DNA of 30,099 nt from Syntrophaceae bacterium UBA2188 (GCA_002327985.1 DCVM01000145.1:60414-90512), one strand, 5' to 3'; positions 1 through 7,220 are shown, counted from the first letter of the stretch. Notes: generated from the letters alone by a model not told the origin. Translations and numbers: made by a program.

Positions 1-2
1 TA

Positions 3-97
3 ATCATCACCCCCACCTTAATCCTCCCCCATCAAGGGGGAGGAAAGTTTTTTAGAGAATTAGATGCCCCGCAGCTCTGCTGCGGGGTAATTCACTT
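3..97. repeat. Copy 1 of ~95-nt double-hairpin direct repeat
   Basis: Nearly identical to 3575-3668 (two substitutions and one single-base deletion seen by eye), same orientation. It holds two hairpins: CCTCCCCC/GGGGGAGG at 23-30/36-43 with loop ATCAA, followed four bases later by a run of six T, and CCCCGCAGC/GCTGCGGGG at 67-75/79-87 with loop TCT. The first hairpin plus T-run resembles a rho-independent terminator reading rightward, but the same sequence recurs between two leftward genes where that would be useless, so a dispersed repeat is the better reading. The left edge may extend beyond the window. Confidence 0.85.
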
Positions 98-153
98 AAG
101 CATTTCACTTGACTCCCTAAACCCTAGACCCCTTGGCCCCTTTGGTTAAAAAA

Positions 154-1125
154 ATGGCACTGGCAATCAAAGCAGAAGGAATTTTTAAGACGTTTCGATC
201 GGGTTGGTGGGGAAGGAAACAAAAATTGGTTCTGAAAGGGATAGACCTCCAAATCGAAACGGGGGAGATCTTTGGTGTTTTAGGACCCAACGGGGCCGGG
301 AAAACTACACTTGTCTCCATCCTGTCCACCTTGCTAATTCCTGACCAGGGAAAGATTCAAATCCTTGGTTTCGATGGCCTTCAGGATGGCCAGCGGATTA
401 GGGAGAAAGTAAATATTTCCAGCGGGAATGCGAATTTTCTTTGGAGCCTGACCGTTCAAGAAAATCTCCACCTTTATGGAATGCTTTATGGTCTGACCGG
501 ACATCGACGGGAGGAGAAAATCAAAGCCTTGATTCAACTCTTTAATTTAGAGGAACATCAGGATACCACCTTCGATAGGCTCTCGACGGGGATGAAACAA
601 AGACTTTCCCTGGCCAAGTCTCTCCTCAATGATCCGGCTGTGCTCTTTTTAGATGAGCCCACAGTAGGGCTCGACCCAAGTGTTTCGATCATGATTCGGG
701 AACAGATCCGGATGATCCAGAAGGAGAGGGAAATGACTGTACTACTCACCACCCACAATATGAAGGAAGCGGAATTCCTTTGTCATCGGATTGCTTTTTT
801 AAAGGAGGGAGAAATCCTCACCACGGGAACCGCAGAGACCTTAAAACGGATGGTCCGGATGGGAGATTTGGTGAAGATTGAATTTAAAGGGACGATCTTG
901 GAGGACGAGTTACTCCGCGCGGATGGCGTCATCAACTATGGGATCACGGGAAATCTATGTGAAATCATTGTCGATGATGGGGAGAGGAGGTTGGGAAACT
1001 TAATTGCCTTGCTTTCCCAGGGTGGCGCCCAAATTAAAAAAGTCACTTTAGGACAGACCGATTTGGAGGATGTCTTTATTGAATTTGCCAAGGGGACTGA
1101 TTCAAATATGGGCGGCGGCGATTAA
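154..1125 (+). CDS. ABC-2 type transporter, ATP-binding protein
   Basis: Cytoplasmic ATPase of an ABC-2 type exporter (DrrA/CcmA-like group), powering the permease encoded directly downstream. Seen: Walker A GPNGAGKTT at residues 44-52; signature LSTGMKQRLSLA; Walker B region VLFLDEPTVGLDP; switch histidine in LLTTHNMKEAEF; and a C-terminal extension of about 80 residues after the nucleotide-binding domain, as in the family. About 323 residues, a usual length. The frame is open back to a TTG at 133; I chose the ATG at 154 because the added residues are not family-like, although neither start has a clear Shine-Dalgarno sequence. Substrate cannot be told from sequence (drug, polysaccharide and lipid exporters share this architecture). 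The 3' end overlaps the permease gene, so the two are surely co-translated. Confidence 0.93.
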   Translation: MALAIKAEGIFKTFRSGWWGRKQKLVLKGIDLQIETGEIFGVLGPNGAGKTTLVSILSTLLIPDQGKIQILGFDGLQDGQRIREKVNISSGNANFLWSLTVQENLHLYGMLYGLTGHRREEKIKALIQLFNLEEHQDTTFDRLSTGMKQRLSLAKSLLNDPAVLFLDEPTVGLDPSVSIMIREQIRMIQKEREMTVLLTTHNMKEAEFLCHRIAFLKEGEILTTGTAETLKRMVRMGDLVKIEFKGTILEDELLRADGVINYGITGNLCEIIVDDGERRLGNLIALLSQGGAQIKKVTLGQTDLEDVFIEFAKGTDSNMGGGD

Positions 1126-1870
1126 GAACTGGATTATCACGAAGAGGAATGTTTTCAGCCTCTTCGAGATCCTCTTCTGGCCTGTGGTCGGCTTTTTCTC
1201 TGTCGGATTGTTGACCCATTTTCTGAAGTTGAATGCCGATATGGTGGGGTTTATTCTCGTCGGCGTCATCTCCATGAGCGTGATTCAAGTCTGCCAGATT
1301 GACGTAGCTTACGTGTTTCTCTATGACCTCTGGTCAAAATCCCTCAAACATACCTTCATTGCTCCTGTCCATCCATTCCAACTCATCTTGGGAGCCTGGT
1401 TGATCGGGATCCTACGATCCTTTGTTGTTTTTCTGCTGCTTTCCCTTTTAAGCACTCTTGCCTTTGGCTTTGATGTTTTAAGGCCGGGATTAGGCCCACT
1501 CCTCCTTTTTCTCCTTGGCCTTTTCTTCATCTCTGCCTTAATCGGGATCAGCGTCTGTATCCTGGTCCTCCTTTTTGGTTATAAGGCGGAGGTGGCCGCT
1601 TGGTCCATCACCAGCCTGATGGCCTTAATCTGTGGAATCTACTACCCCATTTCCATTCTCCCCTCTCCTCTTTTGCAAATCGCCCGGGCCATTCCTCTCA
1701 CTTATTTCTTAGAATATCTTAGATCCTTCTATGGATTTAGTGGGGATGGAAAGTTATTAGGCTGGGGATTTGGTCAAATAGGCGTTTATCTGGCCATTGA
1801 AGCCATCCTCTTTAAGATGGTGCTTCGACGTGCAAGAAGAACAGGGGTCTTCATTAAGCTTTCAGAGTAA
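1070..1870 (+). CDS. ABC-2 type transporter, permease protein
   Basis: Membrane partner of the preceding ATPase. About 266 residues with roughly six hydrophobic segments (for example around LFWPVVGFFSVGLL, ILGAWLIGILRSFVVFLLL and ALIGISVCILVLLFG) and the hydrophilic N-terminal entry helix typical of ABC-2 permeases. It starts inside the ATPase gene, overlapping it by about 56 nt. The GGAGG at 1065-1069 abuts the ATG at 1070 but lies 9 nt before an in-frame TTG at 1079, so the TTG may be the true start. The stop codon region overlaps the 3' end of the convergent PrsW-like gene by 17 nt. Direction of transport and substrate are unknown; export is inferred from the family. Confidence 0.88.
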   Translation: MSLLNLPRGLIQIWAAAIKNWIITKRNVFSLFEILFWPVVGFFSVGLLTHFLKLNADMVGFILVGVISMSVIQVCQIDVAYVFLYDLWSKSLKHTFIAPVHPFQLILGAWLIGILRSFVVFLLLSLLSTLAFGFDVLRPGLGPLLLFLLGLFFISALIGISVCILVLLFGYKAEVAAWSITSLMALICGIYYPISILPSPLLQIARAIPLTYFLEYLRSFYGFSGDGKLLGWGFGQIGVYLAIEAILFKMVLRRARRTGVFIKLSE

Positions 1871-2660
1871 CCTCTTCTTCCTCTAAGGGGAGGGATTCCC
1901 CACAGTGGTGGCAAATGAGGGCCTTTGCAGAAACTGTTTTTCCACAGGACGGACAGGGTTTGGTCAACTTTTTAGGAAGGATATGGGCCAGGCGGAAAGG
2001 AGAGATAGCCTGAGCCTTTTTAACGAGAGCAAGGAAAAGAATCAATCCAGAGACCCAAACCATCAGCCCCAAGAGGAGAAGGCCTCCGGATGCCTTGGCT
2101 GTTCCCAAAACAAGGAATGAATTATAGAGCCAGTGAAGGAGGACCGCGAAGATAAAACCGGTTAAAATAAAGTTTCTTCTCCCTTCAATCTTTGCCTTTC
2201 CCATATAAAATCCAAGAATCGCAGAAAAAGAAATATGGGCCAGATAAGAGAGAATAGCTCGAGAAAATCCCACCGCATATCCAAACCCGAGCATATATCC
2301 TACATTCTCAATGGCTGCAAAACCCAATGCGGCCGAGACCATATAGACCATTCCATCCATCACTTCATTAAATTGGATGGAACGATAAACCGTCATCCGT
2401 ACGGCAAGATATTTGAAAAACTCCTCCACGAGAGCTACCCACAAAAAGGAGAGGAAAAAGTCGCGGAGCACGACGTTTGAACCCCAATCACGGAGGCAAA
2501 GGAGGCTTTCTAAAAAAACAGAAGGGACGGTTGCCAGCGCCCCGGCAAAAAAGGCCTGAAAGACGAGGCGTTCTGGCTCCTTTTCATACTTATCCTTTTT
2601 CCGAAACCACCGAAGCCAGAAAAGAGCGACCAGAATAGAAAAGGCAACGGCAAAAATCAC
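1854..2660 (-). CDS. PrsW family intramembrane metalloprotease with C-terminal zinc ribbon
   Basis: 268-residue membrane protein of the PrsW (RsiW-cleaving) family, glutamic-type or metal-dependent intramembrane proteases related to CAAX proteases. Seen: hydrophobic N-terminal helix, the paired glutamates VEEFFKY (E79, E80), FNEVMDGMVY and ALGFAAIENVGY around residues 97-121, and membrane-embedded histidines at about H142 and H176, all expected conserved positions. The C-terminus adds CPSCGK...CHHCGE (C236, C239, C250, C253), a small zinc ribbon not required for PrsW function. The start is a GTG sharing the sequence GTGA with the stop of the upstream gene (4-nt overlap), indicating translational coupling. 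In Bacillus PrsW cleaves an anti-sigma factor; no sigma/anti-sigma pair is visible here, so the substrate is unknown. Confidence 0.88.
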   Translation of the reverse strand: MIFAVAFSILVALFWLRWFRKKDKYEKEPERLVFQAFFAGALATVPSVFLESLLCLRDWGSNVVLRDFFLSFLWVALVEEFFKYLAVRMTVYRSIQFNEVMDGMVYMVSAALGFAAIENVGYMLGFGYAVGFSRAILSYLAHISFSAILGFYMGKAKIEGRRNFILTGFIFAVLLHWLYNSFLVLGTAKASGGLLLLGLMVWVSGLILFLALVKKAQAISPFRLAHILPKKLTKPCPSCGKTVSAKALICHHCGESLPLEEEEVTLKA

Positions 2661-3451
2661 AGGGTCTCCACCATTTTCTTTATCTTCTCCTTGCTAATCT
2701 TCAGGTAATCCCTGTCCCTGGAAAAGACTTCAAGGGTGATGGTTTCATCGTATTGGGTTTCTTTTAGTTCTTTTATAATTCTGTCAAAATCAATGATTCC
2801 GGCCCCGATGGGGAGATGACTATCCTCCTTGCCAAAGTTGTCATTGGCATGGACATGGCCGATTCGATAACCATGGAGACGGATAAACTCAGAGGATCGA
2901 TTCTTACCTCCTCCGAGGTTGGCATGACCGATATCTAACGTAAGTCTGATTTCCGGAAAGGTTTCGAAGACTGGTTGGAATTCATGAGCCTGAATGAGAA
3001 AATGGGCTTGGGGAAACATATTTTCAATGCAGAGGGTGATCTGGAGGTTAATCGCCTTCTTCAAGATGGCTTCAAGAGATTCCATAGCATATCCCTTTGC
3101 TTTGTCGATAAGAAATTTTCCTAAACCGGTAATGAGACCAGGATGGAGCACCACTTTTTTCATTCCCAGTTCTGCCGCGGCTTCCAGGGCTGCAAAATTT
3201 TCCTGGAGGGAGGCCCTCCTCAGACTTTCATAGAGATCTGAAGTCCAGACAAAAGTGGGAAGGTGTCCCATGATGCCCATTCCGTATCGATGAAGGATTT
3301 CCAGAATCGCCCGTTTTTGTCCTAACATTTTTTGTGGGGTGGCTTCAGGAGGGTCCATGGTTAGTTCCACATAATCGAAACCCATCTCTCCAATCTCTTC
3401 TATCTCCCTTAGGAGAGGTTTAATCGGAAAATTCATGGCGCCATATTTCAT
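2657..3451 (-). CDS. Sugar phosphate isomerase/epimerase-like TIM-barrel protein
   Basis: 264-residue protein of the xylose isomerase-like / AP endonuclease family 2 TIM-barrel superfamily. Seen: EEIGEMGFDYVELTMDPP near the N-terminus, KVVLHPG, LCIENMFP, LTLDIGHANL and IGHVHANDNFGKEDSHLPIGAGIIDF, which carry the metal-ligand Glu, Asp, His and His positions of this fold, then TLEVFSR at the last strand. The start is the ATG at 3451, which has AAGGAG six bases upstream; an in-frame TTG at 3466 would place the Shine-Dalgarno inside the gene. It is coupled by a 4-nt overlap to the PrsW-like gene, so they form one operon. The family includes sugar isomerases, inosose dehydratases and endonuclease IV; the specific substrate cannot be assigned. 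Confidence 0.85.
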   Translation of the reverse strand: MKYGAMNFPIKPLLREIEEIGEMGFDYVELTMDPPEATPQKMLGQKRAILEILHRYGMGIMGHLPTFVWTSDLYESLRRASLQENFAALEAAAELGMKKVVLHPGLITGLGKFLIDKAKGYAMESLEAILKKAINLQITLCIENMFPQAHFLIQAHEFQPVFETFPEIRLTLDIGHANLGGGKNRSSEFIRLHGYRIGHVHANDNFGKEDSHLPIGAGIIDFDRIIKELKETQYDETITLEVFSRDRDYLKISKEKIKKMVETL

Positions 3452-3495
3452 TTTCTGCTCCTTCAATTTAAAATTTATAAAAATATGCCAGAATA

Positions 3496-3565
3496 CCCCT
3501 CAGCTCTGCTGGGGGGATGAATGGCCTCCCTCTCCCCTGGGGGGAGAGGGTTAGGGTGAGGGGGA
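3496..3565. repeat. Tandem pair of hairpin repeats (CAGCTCTGCTG type and CCCTCTCCCC type)
   Basis: Two adjoining hairpins between minus-strand genes. The first, 3496-3516, has a 9-bp stem around CAGC-TCT-GCTG and is a diverged relative of the second hairpin of the 3-97 repeat. The second pairs CCCTCTCCCC (3528-3537) with GGGGAGAGGG (3541-3550), loop TGG, and continues into TTAGGGTGAGGGGG, a sequence pattern that recurs as a dispersed repeat in many bacterial genomes. Neither hairpin is followed by a T-run on the transcribed (minus) strand, so I do not call a terminator. Confidence 0.75.
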
Positions 3566-3574
3566 AATGATCTT

Positions 3575-3668
3575 ATCATCACCCCCACCTTAATCCTCCC
3601 CCATCAAGGGGGAGGAAAGTTTTTTAGAGAATTTGATGCCCCGCAGCTTGCTGCGGGGTAGTTCACTT
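3575..3668. repeat. Copy 2 of ~95-nt double-hairpin direct repeat
   Basis: Second copy of the element at 3-97, same orientation, with hairpins at 3595-3602/3608-3615 and at about 3639-3658. The two copies bracket the block holding the ABC exporter, PrsW-like and TIM-barrel genes. On the minus strand, in which both neighbouring genes run, the hairpins are not followed by T-runs. Confidence 0.88.
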
Positions 3669-3682
3669 TATCCAAACTCTTT

Positions 3683-3706
3683 AGAGGCGATTCATGAATC
3701 GCCCCT
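3683..3706. repeat. Palindrome overlapping the stop codon of the DUF4332-like gene
   Basis: Perfect 18-bp palindrome GGCGATTCATGAATCGCC at 3686-3703, extended to 24 bp with one mismatch pair. Together with its flank it reads AGTAGGGGCGA... on the minus strand. It covers the last codons (SRGDS) and the TGA stop of the minus-strand gene. The element resembles the palindrome at the 3' end of bamE (29983-30012), which likewise carries AGTAGGG at its edge. Confidence 0.8.
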
Positions 3707-5053
3707 ACTTCCAGACTTTCTTGCTTCCTTGATCCAGATTCTTATCTTAGCCTTTCGTGGAGGAGTTCCCCTCGGGAGAGCCTGTCCAATCTTCATATAA
3801 AGTTTTTCCAGGTCCTCTGAAGCCAGGGCGGAAATCGAATCGATCCCCACTTCTTCTAAGTATCGGAGATTTTTAAGCCCCAGCCCTTTTAGCTGAACCA
3901 GTTGGGCTTTTTCTACCCACTGGTTAAGTAATTCTTTTGGAATACGGAGGCGAAGTGCCAACTCATCCCTTTCTTTTTTCTCTTTGGTTTTGAAGAGGAG
4001 GTCGTCAAGAGTGGCGATTCCTACTTTTGGAAGCTCTGTGCGATAAGGAGATTCGATCCAGTAGGCATCTTCAAGTCGTGTGAAAGAGGAGTCCACTGTT
4101 TTAGAGTCGATGGCCCTGAAGATCAGAACAGAAAAACTTCCGATCAGAATGGTTGTTAGAACGATGGTAAGAGGTCTTGTCTTTTTCTCCGCATTGAGAC
4201 GATCCGTCGCCTCCTCCCATCCTCTTCCAAACCGAAAGAGTGAAATGAAATTATACATCACATAAACTTGGACGGCAAAAGGAGGAAATCCTAAAAAGCC
4301 GAGGAAAGGCATTTCAAACCCTTTGGCCCTCTCGAAGAAAGGAACCGTGTAAACCCATTTTGAAAGGGCCCAAAAGTTCCAGAACTCCCAGAGAAAACCA
4401 CAGATCAATCCGGTTATGAGCAATACATAAATTTTTTGAGGGTTGCCTTCCTCCAGGTCTTTGAGAATAGATTTCCCTCCCCATTGGTAGAGGAAAGGTT
4501 CTAAGAGAAAGATAAATCCAACCCAGATCAGGGGAAAACAGTATTCAGGGATGAGCACCGAAGAGACCAGGCAGAGGATACCCAGGAGAATGAGTATAGC
4601 GCGTCCCCCACTGGAAATGACCACCTTTTTAGTTTTCGATTTCTTAAACAGCCCCAGAGATTCCAACAATTCCATAGTTTCGAACATTCCAGGGAGGACC
4701 GTCCCATAAGCAACGGCATAGCCCGACCACCTTTCCACGGGTGAATGGGGGAGGTTGATATAATACCAATTTCCAAGAGAGAGATTTGCCGCTTCAAAAA
4801 TCAACCAGAGGAAGACCGACCAGGGAATCATCAAGAAAAATTCTTTGGTCCGACTGAGGATAAGGGAATTCCCTTTTAAACGATAGATGACCCCATCAAT
4901 GGTCAAGATATAAGACCACCAGGCGAAACAATAAAACCAGCTGTAGAAAGGATCGATCTTTTTGTAGAGGAAGATTCCGGAGAGCAGGAGAAGAATGATT
5001 CCAAAAATTCCATGGATAGGAAAGGTCTTTTTCATCAACGTCCAATTTAGCAT
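3692..5053 (-). CDS. Multi-spanning membrane protein with C-terminal DUF4332-like domain
   Basis: About 453 residues from the start I prefer. The first two thirds hold about eight to ten hydrophobic segments (for example IHGIFGIILLLLSGIFLY, FLMIPWSVFLWLIFEA, VLLITGLICGFLWEFW and TIVLTTILIGSFSVLIF). The last ~120 residues are soluble and contain LKGLGLKNLRYLEEVGID followed by SISALASEDLEKLYMKIG, the helix-hairpin-helix-like pattern of DUF4332. The reading frame is open upstream to an ATG at 5167, but those residues lie in a MITE-like repeat (5089-5190). The ATG at 5053 has GAAGG eight bases upstream and lies just past the repeat, so I take it as the start. The C-terminal codons come from another palindromic repeat. 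Function unknown; a DUF4332 domain suggests nucleic-acid or protein contact but proves nothing. Confidence 0.75.
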   Translation of the reverse strand: MLNWTLMKKTFPIHGIFGIILLLLSGIFLYKKIDPFYSWFYCFAWWSYILTIDGVIYRLKGNSLILSRTKEFFLMIPWSVFLWLIFEAANLSLGNWYYINLPHSPVERWSGYAVAYGTVLPGMFETMELLESLGLFKKSKTKKVVISSGGRAILILLGILCLVSSVLIPEYCFPLIWVGFIFLLEPFLYQWGGKSILKDLEEGNPQKIYVLLITGLICGFLWEFWNFWALSKWVYTVPFFERAKGFEMPFLGFLGFPPFAVQVYVMYNFISLFRFGRGWEEATDRLNAEKKTRPLTIVLTTILIGSFSVLIFRAIDSKTVDSSFTRLEDAYWIESPYRTELPKVGIATLDDLLFKTKEKKERDELALRLRIPKELLNQWVEKAQLVQLKGLGLKNLRYLEEVGIDSISALASEDLEKLYMKIGQALPRGTPPRKAKIRIWIKEARKSGSRGDS

Positions 5054-5088
5054 ATTCATGACCTTCAAACAATTGATAAAAATTTCTC

Positions 5089-5190
5089 GGAAAGCATCTC
5101 TTTTTCCGTGATGAATATGATGAATAGGTGTGGGGATGGGGAGAAGACCGGCTGTCTTATTGCTCATTTCATAGAATGGGAGATGCTTCC
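5089..5190 (-). mobile_element. MITE-like element, copy A (inverted)
   Basis: 102-bp sequence that aligns over its whole length, on the opposite strand, to 7102-7203, with about ten mismatches and two single-base indels. It begins GGAAGCATCTCC and ends GAGATGCTTTCC, so its ends are inverted repeats. I see no matching flanking duplication here, which suggests an older insertion than copy B. It has no transposase and too little room for one, so it would be a non-autonomous element. It lies directly upstream of, and in the open frame of, the DUF4332-like gene. Confidence 0.8.
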
Positions 5191-5233
5191 AATCCTTGGC
5201 CTTTCATTTCTTTTCAATACCAGTTGAGCGAGA

Positions 5234-5249
5234 TCTGATAAAGATCAGA
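5234..5249. promoter_or_regulatory. Operator-like inverted repeat upstream of the acyl-CoA ligase promoter
   Basis: TCTGAT-AAAG-ATCAGA, a perfect 6-bp dyad with a 4-base spacer, ends 13 bases before the -35 hexamer of the ligase promoter, in the divergent region shared with the DUF4332-like gene. Size and position fit a dimeric regulator site (for example a TetR or FadR type), but no regulator gene is adjacent and the binding protein is unknown. Confidence 0.4.
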
Positions 5250-5262
5250 AAAAACGATTGCG

Positions 5263-5291
5263 TTGACATGACGTGGAAGAGGAACTATATT
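5263..5291 (+). promoter_or_regulatory. Sigma70-type promoter of the acyl-CoA ligase gene
   Basis: TTGACA at 5263-5268, a 17-base spacer, and TATATT at 5286-5291: a near-consensus housekeeping promoter. Transcription would start near 5298, and the Shine-Dalgarno AAGGAGG (about 5303-5309) precedes the ATG at 5317, giving a leader of only about 20 bases. Confidence 0.75.
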
Positions 5292-5316
5292 TAACTCCAA
5301 GTAAGGAGGGGATACC

Positions 5317-7011
5317 ATGGCCCAGAACATTGGAGGACAGTTATCCAACGGTTCCGAATTCCGTGCGTGGTCCAAACACTATGATCCGCAAGTCCCTCTG
5401 CATCTGAGCTATCCATATCTTCCCCTCTACGGCCTGTTGGACGAAACTGCCCATAAACAACCCGCCAACCCATGTACAAACTTTTTCGGCAAACGGCTTA
5501 CTTACCAGCAGATTAAAGAACTGTCCGATCGATTTGCAGTGGGTATCCAGAGCTTGGCCATCCGAAAGGGTGATCGGGTGATCCTGCTCCTTCCTAACTC
5601 ACCGCCGTTTCTCATCGCCTACTACGGTCTTTTGAAAGCTGGGGTGGTGGTCGTCCCCCTGAACCCTCTCTCCGCTGCGCGTGAACTCGAATTCTACTTA
5701 ACTGATTCAGGAGCTGAGACGGTCATTACGATTCCACTCTTTTTGAATAAAGTGGCATCACTCAGAGAGAAGACCCCTCTAAAACATATCGTTTGCAGTC
5801 GTCTTGCTGATTTTCTACCATTTCCACTCAACCTTGCCCAAGGTTTTCAGGAATATAAACTCATGAGCAAGCAAGACAGGGCGGCTTTGTTAGATTTCAA
5901 AGAATTGATGAAACGAGTGCCCCGGCCGGATTGGCATCCAGAGCCACTTCAGGCAGATGAGATGGCCGTGTTGATCTATAGCGGTGGAACCACGGGCATT
6001 GCCAAGGGCATTATGCTTTCTCATTTTAACCTGGTGGCCAATGCTCACCAGATCATTGCATGGGGTCATCTGACTGATGAACAGGGGGTACTCGCTGTCC
6101 TGCCCCTTTTCCATGGTTTTGGCATGAGCGTTACTATGAACGCAGCCGTATTGGCCGGAGGCGAGATATTTTTGATCCCTCGCTTTAAGGCAAAGGATGT
6201 GGCCCGGGCTATCCAGAAGTACAAGCCTTCCTTCTTTATCGGGGTTCCGGCCATGTTTGTGCAACTGAACCACTTACCAGATATTCAGCGCTACGATTTC
6301 AGCAGCCTGCGAGGGACGTTTGTCGGCGCGGCGCCCTTGACCAGAGCCATCAAGGATGAGTTTGAGAAAAAGACAGGTGGACGGATGATTGAAGGCTATG
6401 GCCTCACCGAGGCGGTGACGGCGATCATGGCCAATCCCTACCAGGGGATGCACAAGATCGGTAGCATTGGCCTTCCGTTTCCCGATGTGGATGTTAGAAT
6501 CCTTAGCCTTGATGACGGCAACGACCTTGCCTCGGGCGAGTTGGGGGAGATTGTTCTCAGAAGTCCCACCGTGATGCTGGGTTATTACAAAAATGCCGAA
6601 GAAACCCGAAAGACCATTGTGGATGGCTGGCTCTACACAGGCGATATTGGCTATGTGGACGAGGACGGATACTTTTACATAACCGACCGAAAGAAAGATC
6701 TCATCATCGTTGGAGGATTTAATGTCTTTCCCCGGGAAATTGACGAATTAATCTACCAGCACCCAAAGGTTAAGGAAGGCATTACCATTGGCCTCCCAGA
6801 TCCGCGAAAGGGAGAGCGTATTAAGGTCTATATTGTCCTCAAGGAGGGGGAGAGGGTGACGCCGGAAGAGTTGATCGCCTACTTCAAGGAGCGGCTCACA
6901 CCGTATAAAGTCCCCTCCGAGGTCGAGTTCCGTGCGGAATTACCCAAAAGCATGATTGGTAAAATCCTGCGGCGGGCACTGCGGGAGGAAGAGAGTTGCA
7001 AAGCCAAATAA
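5317..7011 (+). CDS. Long-chain fatty-acid-type acyl-CoA ligase (AMP-forming)
   Basis: 564-residue member of the ANL (adenylate-forming) superfamily, which activates a carboxylic acid to acyl-AMP and then to acyl-CoA. Seen in order: P-loop IYSGGTTGIAKG near residue 220; A5 motif MIEGYGLTEA; YTGDIGYVDEDGYFYITDRKKDLIIVGG hinge region split around TGD and DRKKD; FNVFPREIDELI; and the C-terminal catalytic lysine in PKSMIGKILRR. Length and motifs fit FadD-like ligases rather than the shorter benzoate-CoA ligases, though substrate is not settled by motifs. The ATG has a strong AAGGAGG. It stands alone with its own promoter and is bracketed by two inverted MITE-like copies. It could feed acyl-CoAs to beta-oxidation; a link to aromatic degradation is possible but unproven. 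Confidence 0.93.
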   Translation: MAQNIGGQLSNGSEFRAWSKHYDPQVPLHLSYPYLPLYGLLDETAHKQPANPCTNFFGKRLTYQQIKELSDRFAVGIQSLAIRKGDRVILLLPNSPPFLIAYYGLLKAGVVVVPLNPLSAARELEFYLTDSGAETVITIPLFLNKVASLREKTPLKHIVCSRLADFLPFPLNLAQGFQEYKLMSKQDRAALLDFKELMKRVPRPDWHPEPLQADEMAVLIYSGGTTGIAKGIMLSHFNLVANAHQIIAWGHLTDEQGVLAVLPLFHGFGMSVTMNAAVLAGGEIFLIPRFKAKDVARAIQKYKPSFFIGVPAMFVQLNHLPDIQRYDFSSLRGTFVGAAPLTRAIKDEFEKKTGGRMIEGYGLTEAVTAIMANPYQGMHKIGSIGLPFPDVDVRILSLDDGNDLASGELGEIVLRSPTVMLGYYKNAEETRKTIVDGWLYTGDIGYVDEDGYFYITDRKKDLIIVGGFNVFPREIDELIYQHPKVKEGITIGLPDPRKGERIKVYIVLKEGERVTPEELIAYFKERLTPYKVPSEVEFRAELPKSMIGKILRRALREEESCKAK

Positions 7012-7092
7012 TGGGTTCCATAAAATTTCAAAATTTTTTTAAATCTTGACTCTATAAAGGCGCACACTTTTTTCATACCTACCTACACCAAA

Positions 7093-7212
7093 CCTAAAAC
7101 AGGAAGCATCTCCAATTCTGTGAAATGTGCAAGAAGATAGGCCGGTCTTCTCCCCATCCCCTTATCTATTCATCATATTCACCACGGAAAAAGAGATGTT
7201 TCCCCTAAAACA
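7093..7212 (+). mobile_element. MITE-like element, copy B, with 9-bp target site duplication
   Basis: The element proper is 7102-7203 (102 bp). Its ends are GGAAGCATCTC (7102-7112) and GAGATGTTTCC (7193-7203), inverted repeats matching at 10 of 11 positions. It is flanked by an exact 9-bp direct repeat, CCTAAAACA, at 7093-7101 and 7204-7212, the signature of transposition. An inverted relative lies at 5089-5190. There is no coding capacity, so mobilisation by a transposase in trans is inferred; several IS families make 9-bp duplications. Confidence 0.85.
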
Positions 7213-7220
7213 TCTCTTCA

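Noticed and set aside
22..52. Rho-independent terminator (hairpin plus six T) in the leftmost repeat
   Set aside because: The same hairpin and T-run recur at 3594-3625 between two leftward genes where it cannot serve as a terminator, so it is better seen as part of the repeat.
3452..3691. CRISPR array
   Set aside because: The repeated units differ from one another, are self-complementary, and lack regular spacers.
7012..7060. AT-rich AAAATTTC/AAATTTTTTT stretch after the ligase as a terminator
   Set aside because: The possible stem is only A-T pairs and too weak to support a call.
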